Part shown: positions 20,188 to 30,139 of the stretch, piece after piece
Numbering within the stretch: the stretch's first letter is position 1
How the letters are laid out: every line of letters begins with the position of its first letter
NCBI GenBank assembly: GCA_020631735.1
Contig: CM036179.1
Span: 20,699,063-20,763,062, forward strand
Length of the DNA: 64,000 bases
DNA from: Saccharum officinarum
Lineage: Eukaryota; Streptophyta; Magnoliopsida; Poales; Poaceae
Direction: 5' to 3'
Translations under genes and position numbers: made by a program
The notes under the pieces: model-generated
Told to the model about the DNA's origin: nothing
Seen by the model: the letters and a program-made list of their open reading frames with translations, nothing else
Database searches by the model: none

Positions 20188-23100
20188 TCTTACTATTTAT
20201 TTTTACTACTAATTAGAGGCCCCAATGGAGCCTTAATCCCACGCACTAGGAAAAAAGATAAATGCTAGAAAAATCTTACGTCAATCAGAAACATCTAGCC
20301 ATTAGTCAGAAGACTTTAACTACCCTAACAATTAGATCTATTTTATTTTCTAAATAAATATCAACTCTGCAATTATATAGTAGATAAAAAGACATCTTAA
20401 AATCTCAATGTCTGGTTAGAAAAACAACTTCGGCCCTACAGCAAGATTTCCCTGCGGCAAAAAAAATGTTTTTTTTAGAATGGCAAAAAAAATTCTTGAT
20501 AGGCTGTACGATGTTCACAATTATTTAACTAAATACAATATCTGATCGGGCTGCTCATCACATTTACAGTTTGTTAATACATTAAAAAAATCAGATCGAC
20601 AGTGCCCATTCACAGTTGGTTATACATTAAAAAATTCAAGTAGAGGTTAATCTATTAATAAAACTTCGAATAGGTTCTATCAACCCAAGAAACCTTACTA
20701 TTACTATTTAGAGGCCTAACCATTTGATCTATTTTGTTTTCTAAATAAATATCTAACTCAGCAGTTTACAGATAAAAAGACATCTTAAAAATCTCAATGT
20801 CTGGTTAGAAAAAACAACTTCGGCCCTACAGCAAGATTTCCCTGCGGCAAAAAAATGTTTTTTTTTAGAATGGCAAAAAAAATTCTTGATAGGCTGTACG
20901 ATGTTCACAATTATTTAACTAAATACAATATCTGATCGGGCTGCTCATCACATTTACAGTTTGTTAATACATTAAAAAAATCAGATCGACAGTGCCCATT
21001 CACAGTTGGTTATACATTAAAAAAATCAAATAGAGGTTAATCTATTAATAAAACTTCGAATAGGTTCTATCAACCCAAGAAACCTTACTATTACTATTTA
21101 GAGGCCTGACCATTTGATCTATTTTGTTTTCTAAATAAATATCTAACTCGGCAGTTTACAGATAAAAAGTCATCTTAAAAATCTCAATGTCCGGTTAAAA
21201 ACAATTTCGGCCCTACGGCAAAAACAAAAGTCTTGATAGACTCTACCAACGACGTTCACAGTTATTAATAACTAATGAAATATCTAATCGGACCTGCTCA
21301 TCACATTTACAGTTTGTTTATTCAGTAAAGAAGTATCAAATCGCGGCAGTGCCCATTCACAGTTTGTTATCTATTAATAAAAAACAAATAGAGGCTAACA
21401 TTAATCCATTAATAAAACATCGAATAAAATCCACCAACCTATATGCACGTGTGCTAGACTGCTGATATATATAAATAAGTGTGAACCTGCTCATCACATT
21501 TACATATATGGCCCCGTTCGCTTGAACTTACCAACCTATATGTTTGATGTCCGTCTAGAAGTTTTCATCGTTCCTCAACTGAAAGATAATTCGAAATAAC
21601 TCCTAAATTAATTAATGTCGACATTGTCGATACTTGCCACTATGAAAGATAATTCAAAATAATACTCTAAGTTTATCTCTTTCATTATGAAAGATGATTC
21701 AAAATATTGCCCTAAATTTATAATTAAACTATCCACCTCTTCCATTATGAAAGCTAAATAAAATAATCTTTGACATCTTTTATAAATTACTCACATCGAG
21801 CTACCATTTATCAAAGATGATGTATAATAACCCTTGTGCCCATATATGCCATTATTAAAAAAATATAAAATAACACCTTTGAATCAAAGTTTGTCATTAT
21901 AAAAATAAAAAGTATCTCTCAATCCTAAATGCAAATACTAATATAGTCTATCATGGAAAGTACCATGAAATAATCCAATAATTATAAAATATGCTATATA
22001 TCTTTCTAAAATATTAAAATGGTCTCTTAACAAGACCATATAGCAACAACAAAGATAACTCACTTTAATTTATATTAATCATCCATGAGGATGACGTTTC
22101 GTAGGTTGTTACTTCAAATATATGCATACATTTAGACTTAAAAATTATGTTATATTGATATTTATAATTTAATCTTGAGCATTCTATATTGAAAAAACAA
22201 TATTACACATAAGTTTTTGACGTAACAAATTCAACATCTTAAGCGCTGCAATGCAAGATGAAACATCTATTTATGTCACTGTAATAACTAAAACAGTAGT
22301 CTAGGACCAAAAGTCCTTTTTTAAAATAAATTTAAAAGTGAAAATATTGAACAAAAGATATAATAAGCACTACAAGTTTAGCTTTACATGTGGATAAAAA
22401 ATTGCAACAACTAAAATAAAAGTTGAAAGCTAAAATATTGGTTCATAATGTTATAGGAAGCGATGCAACAAGAACTTATATAACTTAAGATCATATTTCA
22501 ACTAAATATATATATTATGCTAAAGAACGATCAATCCAAGAACTTCTCAAAAAAAACAAAAAGTGTATGACCATCAGTTTAGTAGACCAAAATACCATTG
22601 ATAATAATATTCATTGGATTTATTCTGTTTTAAATAACTATCCACATCTACGATTGTGTAAAACAACATAGCCCATGAACCTAAATTTACATCTAATTGC
22701 TTACCTACTATAACGATGAATAATCTATTGTAACTATTTAAATCTGCATATAAAGTACCACTTCTGTCATTATTTTAAAACTATAGATCTCCTTGAATCT
22801 ACAACTAACTTATGTCAACATCTTTGATTACAACAAATATTTAACCATAAAGAACATATATTTTCTATGTGACCCAATTATATTAATATATTAGAAATTG
22901 ATACAGTAAACATACATATTGTATCATGCAGATTATGTGTGCATGCATGCATGAGTGATAAATGTATAAGTTATGTTTCAGTAATCATGAAAAATACTTT
23001 CTTAACAACTCAGATACAGACAATACTAAAAATATTTATAACTATATTTGTAAGAAAGACATATAATTTATATAAGATTTCACTTTAGATATTTAAACAT

Positions 23101-23851
23101 TCTAACTAAAACGTTATGTATATTGATAATTTAACCCTTACTGCACATATAATTCTTAAGAAATAAATTTAATAAAATAATAAGAAGTGGGGGTTAGTGC
23201 AGACCACATGGGGTTACTTTGATTTAGAGTAAAAACATTATATGACTTATATGTTCATATCCTCTTTGGGTTGTTCTAGGTCTCACTTCATGCTCAACCA
23301 TTGATTTTAAGTGTGGAAAACGTTTTAAATGACTGTTTATGCCATTAGAGTACTTAAGAGTATAGTTTATGACATAAAATCGTTATTTTAGAAAATACAA
23401 AAGGAAATGTAATAAAAGATACAAGAAGAGTTTCGACTTAATAACTTTAGGGTAAAAAACATGTAGTAATTAATAAGAATTAAGAAAATCAAAATTTAGA
23501 TTCATAGCATCATAAGGTATAAGAGATGGGCTGCAACAAGAGCCACAATAGTTTAAGTTAAAATTTCAACTAAATACATAGTAAAGATAAACTAAGGCCC
23601 CATACAAAGTTTAAGGAAATAACTATGGATATAGAAGAAAAAACATACAAATTAGTAATGATTTGATTGTCACAACTACATAGAGACAACATAGTATCTT
23701 TTGTGTCTATTATGTTAGAAAATGAACAAAGTGAAAAAAAAACATGTAATTATTATACATTTTTAATAGTCAGAGAGAGGTATTAAACAATAACTAATGC
23801 TTATTTTTTCCAAGATTATGTCCTGTGCGAGAGCATGGGTTGATAGACTAG
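20188..23851 (+). mobile_element. Non-autonomous Helitron, about 3.66 kb
   Basis: The 3' end has the Helitron signature: a short hairpin (CCTGTGC-GAGA-GCATGGG, with G-U pairs), a few bases, then CTAG at 23848-23851 followed by host T. A matching start is TCTTACTATTTATTTTTAC at 20188 after host A (20183 is an alternative), typical of grass Helitron 5' ends. The interior is AT-rich with no Rep/helicase coding. The 5' portion is repeated in tandem (20406-21530). Confidence 0.62.
20406..21530 (+). repeat. Tandem array of the Helitron 5' region, period about 390 bp
   Basis: CTCAATGTCTGGTTAG-type unit starts fall at about 20406, 20795 and 21185. The first two units are nearly identical; the third is diverged and shorter. 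Each unit contains CTTACTATTACTATTTAGAGG, close to the element's own first bases. A partial, more diverged copy precedes the array from about 20200. Confidence 0.85.
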
Positions 23852-23956
23852 TAGTCCTAATTGGAATATTAGGGAGATTAAAACCTGCAAATTTCCATAG
23901 AGGTGTGAGTTCTGATGATTTGTACTTGGCTTGCTAGAACGATAGTCATTTTCTAC

Positions 23957-24094
23957 TCCCTTCATTACAAATTATAAGACACTTTGACTTTTTTAGTACA
24001 TCCATTTTGCTATGTATCTAGATATAACATATGTCTAGATACATAATAAATTATATGTACCAAAAAAAAGTGAAAGCAACTTATAGTTTGGAAC
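23957..24094. mobile_element. Stowaway-type MITE
   Basis: It begins CTCCCTTCATTACAAATTAT after TA and ends with the inverted counterpart CTTATAGTTTGGAACGGA. It contains the familiar TATGTATCTAGATATA palindrome. The right end is decayed. Confidence 0.7.
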
Positions 24095-24560
24095 GGACGT
24101 GGAAGTGCTAGGGCGGAAGGAGGCCATCAGGCTCGACGGTGGTTGTCACCTGCGTGCGTGAGTTGGCCATGAACAGCCTGGCGGGAGCACGGCGGCAGCC
24201 ACGGCCACGGTTCCCCAACTCCTTTGTCATGTGGCCGCCTCTGGTCACAGAGCATCGCCGATCGCTCGACCGAGATCATGGTGAAGAAGCTCTCCACGCT
24301 AGTTAGGCGTGACGCTGGCGCTGCTGGATCCATTGGCTGCCAGCGTGAAGTTCAGCAGCGGCGACCTTATGTCCGAGGACTGTGGCAGCCGTACGAGCAG
24401 TGGGGCGCGCGCTACACAGGGCATAACTAGCACAAAATTTGAGTGACGGTTTTTTTAGTGATGGGTCTCTATAGACTATAGTGACACGAAAGAAGGCATC
24501 TTTTCTTTGAAAATCCAGAATTTGAGCGAGGGCATGCACTGGGTCTGCCTCTGGTTCTAA
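24095..24560. other. GC-rich non-repetitive segment, no recognised gene
   Basis: Moderately GC-rich DNA has open frames of up to 78 codons on both strands and no family match. It might be a relic of a coding exon. Confidence 0.35.
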
Positions 24561-24803
24561 GGGCGTGTTTAGATGCGAAAATTTTTGGGGAAAAGTTCTT
24601 GTAGCACTTTTCGTTGTTATTTGGCAAAATTTATCTAATTATGGACTAACTAGGCTCAAAAGATTCATCTCGACATTTACAGACAAACTGTGCAATTAGT
24701 TATTTTTTTTACCTATATTTAATGCTCCATGCATACGTCCAAAGATTCGATGTGACAGTTACTATGTAAAAATTTTTGGCTCTTTTTGGTACTAAACATG
24801 GCC
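24561..24803. mobile_element. MITE with TAA target duplication (PIF/Harbinger, Tourist-like)
   Basis: It starts GGGCGTGTTTAG and ends CTAAACATGGCC, which are inverted. TAA flanks both sides (24558-24560 and 24804-24806). The body carries the well-known grass MITE words TGTAGCACTTTTCGTTGTTA and CCAAAGATTCGATGTGACAG. Related copies lie at about 36060 and 45826. Confidence 0.8.
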
Positions 24804-24806
24804 TAA

Positions 24807-25740
24807 ATGACCCCGTCAAGAAGTGCCGCTAGTTTGACACATTCAACAGGAGACGGCACACCGCGTTGCCACTCGTGTTCGAGTTGCAGGCCAGGCTCTG
24901 GCCGGGTCTCAAAGTCTTCCTGCGACGAAGAGTTCAGTCGTGACATACTACAAATGTCGCAAGACGGAGTGGCACTACCTCACTGCACGGCTTGTGAAAA
25001 TTAAAGGCGTAGCGATAGGACCCTCCCACTCCCGGTCTCCGTCGACTAGCGCACCAAGAGCTGCAAAGGCCAGCTGTGCCTAGGTCCAGTCAAGGACCAG
25101 CGGGGCTGCGGCTCCTACCGGGCGTTCGCCGTGAAGGACGCGTTGCAGAGCCACCACGCCATTAGAGGAGATAGTTGCGACGGACCTAGTCACCGCCCTG
25201 GCCGCTGGTGACCTTACTCCTGGTCGTGCACCCCTCCGCTCTATCCCCGCCTTTCCCTGATCCCTCCACCGGTGACCTACCTCCTCCTGTCGCCCCACCG
25301 CCGGCACCGCCCATGGCCCACCGGTTGTTTGGCGTCGCCCCCGCCGAGGTCGCCGCCGGTCGAATCATCCCCAACGCCTATCCGGCCACCACCCCTGGGC
25401 CCCTCCCTTTCTAAGGCCGATGGGTATTGGTGGCGACGGCGGCGCGCTTGCGGTCATGTTCGGAGGAACGGACGCCCGCGCGCTGTACCATTATCGATAC
25501 TTTATCTGTGACGCTGGCTGATTTACCATGTGAGGGACGCGTCTCCTTTATTCCTTTGTGAAGGCAAGTCCGGGCTGATACTAAACCACTATAACAAGCT
25601 CACACAACCCTCGCATGAAAAAAAAGGGAACAAGCTGATTACACAAGTACAAATAACCACACACGCACACGCATTAGTCGGGCAATGGCTGAACTACCAG
25701 CAAAGCCACATTTGACAACATGACTCGGCAAATCTCTCTC
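24807..25740. other. Intergenic, partly GC-rich, no supported gene
   Basis: The frames at 25080-25511 are proline/alanine-rich on both strands, as expected from GC-rich composition. No domain, splice model or conserved motif was found. Confidence 0.4.
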
Positions 25741-25743
25741 TCT

Positions 25744-25886
<143 letters not shown>

Positions 25887-26088
25887 CTTGCCGACGGCTG
25901 CAGCTTTTGTGTCTCCTTCTCTCCATTTGTATCCATACACTAGGAGACCAGACGCGCATGCACTACTAATCCCTACATGCCCGTCGTAAGTTCGTAACGG
26001 TGCATGCACATGACGTAATTAATCAGCACTGACCTTTTAATTAAGTTCCTGTTCGTACTTTCTTGCTTGAGTAGCCGAAGAATTGCTG

Positions 26089-27873
26089 CTACTGCGGTGG
26101 GTCGTCCGTCGTCCCCGGCAGCACCATGCCGCTGAACCAGTGGTTCTCACACGGGTAGGCGGAGCAGAACGTCTGCAGCGCCGTCATGAGCAGCAGCCCG
26201 ACGGAGGCGATCAGCGTCAGCACCTTCCACGACCTGAACACGTACTTCCTGAGCAGCTTTCTCAGCCGCGCCGCCGCACTCCTGCTCCGGTGCGCGTTCA
26301 CCGCCGAGATGACGGCGTCCAGCCTGGGCACCTTGGTGAGCCGCGTGGCGCGGGCCATCCCGTTCCACATGCCCGCCGCCTCCTTGTTGCTCTTCATGTG
26401 GTTCACCACCACGCCGCTCCGCCGCAGGATCTTCACGTCCTTGGAGGTGTCGATGATGCCGTTCATCAGCTCCGTGTAGCGCGCCAGCACCAGCGGCCCG
26501 CGCACGGCCACGGCCTCGTAGGCCACCAGGTTGCGCAGGACCACCTCCGTGTTGGCGTCCAGCGTGATGACGGGGAGCCGCAGCGTCGCTGTCGCACGGT
26601 CGAAAGCGATCCCCTCGATGCCGCCCTCGGGCGCCGGCGTGAACCGGACGCCGCACCGGGCCAGCGCCTCCACCGACGGGATGCGGATCTCGTCCGCCCG
26701 CGGCGCCGTCATGGCACCCTCCTCCGGCGCCTGCTCCGCGCCGGCGCCGTTGAGCTGGGCCTCCACGTCCACGGACTGCATCAGCTTGCCGAGCACCGGC
26801 AGCAGCGCGGCCAGCGCCGGCGCCTTGCGCGAGATCTCCCCCACCACCTTGATGAGGTTCTTCTTGATGAACCGCACCGGCGCCACGTTGAGCCTGGACG
26901 CCTGCGTCACGGCCTGCTTCACCTTGTCGTAGTCTTCCTCCTCCTCCTCCAGCGTCTTCTTCATCGCCTGCTGCGCCTCGACGTCGTCGTCGTGGGAGAA
27001 CACCTCCTCGCCGTCGGCCGCCGGAGCGGGTGCCTCCTCCTCCTCCACCACCTGGTCACCACCACTACCGGTAGTACTGTCGTCCAAGAGAGTGGCGTCC
27101 GGGACGAGGAGGTGGTACAGGACCTCCAGCAGGTGCGCGTGCTTGGCCAGGTCGCCGATGGCCGCCGCCCCGCGCTTATTGTTGGCGGCGTCGCTGATCT
27201 TGAAGGGGGACACGTCCATGATGAAGCGGAAGACGACGGCGTGCAGCGCCTTGGCGGCCTCGTGCCGGGTGCTGTGGCGGAGCTCGAGCGTCCTGGCGAA
27301 GACGAAGAGCGGGATCTGGTTCTCTAGCATCATGGCGTCGCGCACGACGGCGTTGATCCAGTTCGCCGACGAGGACACCACGTCCGTGGCCTCGCGGCGG
27401 CGGTAGTTCTCGATGAAGTCGAGCAAGAAGCAGGCGTCGATGGCCATCATCCACGCCAGAGTCGTGTCGTTCAGGTCCAGGAACCTGTGGTATATCGCCC
27501 GTATCTTGAGCTCGAGGCCGCCGGCGAGGAAGCGGTCCTTGAGATGCTCGATGGTGTGGCCGCCGACGAAGAGCATCTCGAAGCGCTTGGCGCCGGCGAG
27601 CTTGAAGCGCTGCATGTCCATGAGCTCGGAGCGGGCCTGGTGGTACGGGCCCAGCGAGAAGACGTGCGGCGCGTAGGCCTCCGGGTTCGTGTCGCGGAGG
27701 GAGCGCGGGACGCTGAACACCTTGGCCGCCGCGCCCAGAGCCTCCGCCGTCTCGTGCCGCAGGCTCTTCTCCACCCAGCCCACCCAACGCTTCTCGTCCT
27801 CGCTCTGCTCCTCCACGTCCGCCGGCACGAACGACCTCGCCCGTGGCTGCTGCGGCTCCGACGAGGACGACAT
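26089..27873 (-). CDS. DUF247 (UPF0481) membrane protein, 594 aa, intronless
   Basis: This plant-specific DUF247 family protein has an N-terminal 'FSVPRSLRDTNPEAYAP' and 'FSLGPYHQ', then 'WMMAIDACFLLDFI' and 'AVVRDAMMLENQIPLFV'. A C-terminal block reads 'IPSVEALARCGVRF', 'LRLPVITLDANTE' and 'LRNLVAYEA'. A single membrane helix near the end (VLTLIASVGLLLMTALQ) is followed by a short tail. The ATG at 27873 is the first real one; the frame extends four codons upstream only through a non-ATG codon. An acidic insert (about residues 285-315, DGEEVFSHDDDVEAQQ, then EEEEED) makes it longer than usual. The molecular function of the family is unknown. Some grass DUF247 proteins are linked to the S and Z self-incompatibility loci, but the family is large, so no such role is claimed here. 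Confidence 0.93.
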   Translation of the reverse strand: MSSSSEPQQPRARSFVPADVEEQSEDEKRWVGWVEKSLRHETAEALGAAAKVFSVPRSLRDTNPEAYAPHVFSLGPYHQARSELMDMQRFKLAGAKRFEMLFVGGHTIEHLKDRFLAGGLELKIRAIYHRFLDLNDTTLAWMMAIDACFLLDFIENYRRREATDVVSSSANWINAVVRDAMMLENQIPLFVFARTLELRHSTRHEAAKALHAVVFRFIMDVSPFKISDAANNKRGAAAIGDLAKHAHLLEVLYHLLVPDATLLDDSTTGSGGDQVVEEEEAPAPAADGEEVFSHDDDVEAQQAMKKTLEEEEEDYDKVKQAVTQASRLNVAPVRFIKKNLIKVVGEISRKAPALAALLPVLGKLMQSVDVEAQLNGAGAEQAPEEGAMTAPRADEIRIPSVEALARCGVRFTPAPEGGIEGIAFDRATATLRLPVITLDANTEVVLRNLVAYEAVAVRGPLVLARYTELMNGIIDTSKDVKILRRSGVVVNHMKSNKEAAGMWNGMARATRLTKVPRLDAVISAVNAHRSRSAAARLRKLLRKYVFRSWKVLTLIASVGLLLMTALQTFCSAYPCENHWFSGMVLPGTTDDPPQ

Positions 27874-27919
27874 CGCGCTAAACACTTACACTAGTAGTAG
27901 TATATTGTTTTACTTATTA

Positions 27920-27965
27920 ATCTCAGCTGGGGCTTTGGCTATGAGGCTCTCAGCTGGGGCTCAAG
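27920..27965 (+). repeat. Short direct repeat in the DUF247 upstream region
   Basis: CTCAGCTGGGGCT occurs twice about 27 bp apart, 50-90 bp upstream of the DUF247 start codon. Any regulatory meaning is unknown. Confidence 0.6.
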
Positions 27966-28028
27966 AGGCCTCGCACACATGCAAAGCTGCTAATGACAAG
28001 TTATTGTTTATATAGACCTTACGCTATA

Positions 28029-28133
28029 TTCGCTTGGCTGAAAAGTCATGGCCGAGAGTACTGTTCGCTGATTTGTTACGAGAGAAAAATATTGTTCGTT
28101 GGCTGAAAAAGTACGGCTCGTAAGCCAAGCGAA
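28029..28133. mobile_element. MITE of the TTCGCTTGGCT family, copy 1
   Basis: TTCGCTTGGCTGAAAA at the left and AGCCAAGCGAA at the right are inverted. The inside reads CTGTTCGCTG and GAGAGAAAAATATTGTTCG. It lies about 155 bp upstream of the DUF247 ATG, in its likely promoter. Confidence 0.8.
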
Positions 28134-28349
28134 CAGATCAATAGGAGGGCTAGATAGTTTTTTGAGATACAAATACAGATGCCATAAGCACATACACATA
28201 TGAACGATCATGGGAGTGTTCTAGCCAGGGCTGTTAAAACCCAGCTCCCCTAATGCAAGAGAGTGTTGTTTGATTCGTTCATCTTAGCTAAACCTAGATT
28301 GTCAAGATCTGTTTGGTTGGTTGGTTAGCTCCGATACATTCAACTTGTA

Positions 28350-28500
28350 CTCCCTTCTTTCTAAATTATATATAAGATGTTTTGTCTTTTCTTTTAATCC
28401 TAGTTTTTCTATGCACTTGGAGATACACTCTGTCAAGATACATAGTAAAAAAAAATATACCTAGAAAACCAAAGTGTCTTATAATTTAGAACAGAGGGAG
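28350..28500. mobile_element. Stowaway-type MITE with TA duplication
   Basis: It begins CTCCCTTCTTTCTAAATTAT and ends ATAATTTAGAACAGAGGGAG, near-perfect inverted repeats. TA lies on both sides (28348-28349, 28501-28502). Confidence 0.85.
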
Positions 28501-28502
28501 TA

Positions 28503-29212
28503 CATGTGAAGGTAAGATCACCGCCTCCCTATAACTAGAAGCATAGACTGTGCACAAACACATTCAATCCAGCATAGCCACTGAAAATCATTCAAGGATG
28601 ACATAGTAAGAAATTTGTGATACCAAATAGTACCATTAGATTCTTCATTGATTATATTTTCATAATATACCTATTTGATGTTATAAATCTTTATAATTCT
28701 CTCTATAATTTTGGTCAAACTTAAGATGATTTAACTCTCCAAGAAAGTTGGAACGACTTATAATTTGGAACGGAGGAAGTAGTTTCTTAAACTTTGTTTT
28801 TTTTTGTTGCAAGACCTGGTTTCTTGCATTAGACCCAGTTTCTTGAATTTTTCATCTCTTTTTTTTAAAAAAATATTGTTGTCACATCAACAAAATATCC
28901 TACAGTGGCACCATATTAAATGGCAACTATATATCTTAGTCATAGCTTTGGATTTCCCTTAAGTAATACTATGCTAGCTATACTAGTGGAAGTCCTGAGT
29001 ATCTCTTAGCAATGTTGTCTCTAATATTAATTGTATACAATTAAGACACTCTATATGCTCTCTATTATTAGAGTATGGAAGCGATGCTTTTTCAGCGTCC
29101 GGCACAATGTTGCTTTATCTCAAAAATTTCCTTTCACTTGTGTGAACACTATGGACCTAAACGGTTTAAGGTAAAGAATGATACACGAATGGACCCGTGA
29201 ATGAAAGATTAA
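28503..29212. other. AT-rich intergenic DNA with a Stowaway relic
   Basis: No gene is seen. The segment ending TTGGAACGACTTATAATTTG and GGAACGGAGG near 28750-28775 is the right end of another, truncated Stowaway-type element. Confidence 0.5.
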
Positions 29213-29341
29213 GGTCATGTTCATCTGACTTATAATCCGTCTTATTCAGCTTGTTTTTTTTTCAGCCGGAACAGTATTTTTCTCTCACAAAAAATCAGCC
29301 AACAGTGTTTTCAGCCGGCTTATAATTCCAGCCGAACGGGG
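29213..29341. mobile_element. MITE of the TTCGCTTGGCT family, copy 2 (diverged)
   Basis: It contains TTATTCAGCTTG, CGGAACAGTATTTTTCTCTC and CAGCCGGCTTATAATTCC, shared with the copy at 36757 in opposite orientation. Confidence 0.75.
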
Positions 29342-29648
29342 CAATGCAACAGGCTCCCCATATTGATTTTTGACACTGTTAGTCCCACTTCTCATAGGGG
29401 GACTACATGTTCTTCTTGCTAGAGTTCATATTGCTCTGGCTCCAAGATTCGCATCAGGTAATAGATTTGTAAGCTAAAATCAAGAACATTGAGACTCTTT
29501 TTTATATATAGAATAGAAATAGAAAATAGCTCAACTAATAAACAACTCATGTGTGTATCCCACAACTATATATCCACGAATTTTGGAGTTGTTGGGACTC
29601 TGACAAACAAGGTCTGCGACTAGTATGGCTGTATGTGCACAGATAGCA

Positions 29649-29756
<108 letters not shown>

Positions 29757-30139
29757 CTTTCTTTTAGTGAGTGATTACGAGTCCTCCATTGGGACAATTC
29801 CTTGTTTATCATAATTGAACACTGAAATCTCACTCTTAAACTTGTAATCCCTCGTCGCTCAGATCGAAATATGTGGCCATTTTATGTCACTGCTATCCAA
29901 CTGAGGTAATGCTGTTTGTTTTCAATAGAAACTTTTACTGATATCAAAACAATTACATCAAGGCGATACAAACATTTTGAAATCAATTCCGCGCGATCTC
30001 TATACAGCCTAATAAATAAAGTTTTGGTGCTAAAGACAAGCACAGTACTGACTATCAATTTGTAGACTACCATCAGTTAGTATTGTTTATCTGGTCTCCA
30101 GCGTGCTCAAGATGACATGGATTACGAACAAATAATGCA

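Noticed and set aside
26083..27327. 414-codon plus-strand frame opposite the DUF247 gene
   Set aside because: It is the antisense shadow of GC-rich coding DNA, His/Arg/Gly-rich, with no domain.
27874..27885. Four extra N-terminal codons for the DUF247 protein
   Set aside because: The first codon there is GTG, not ATG; the true first ATG is at 27873.
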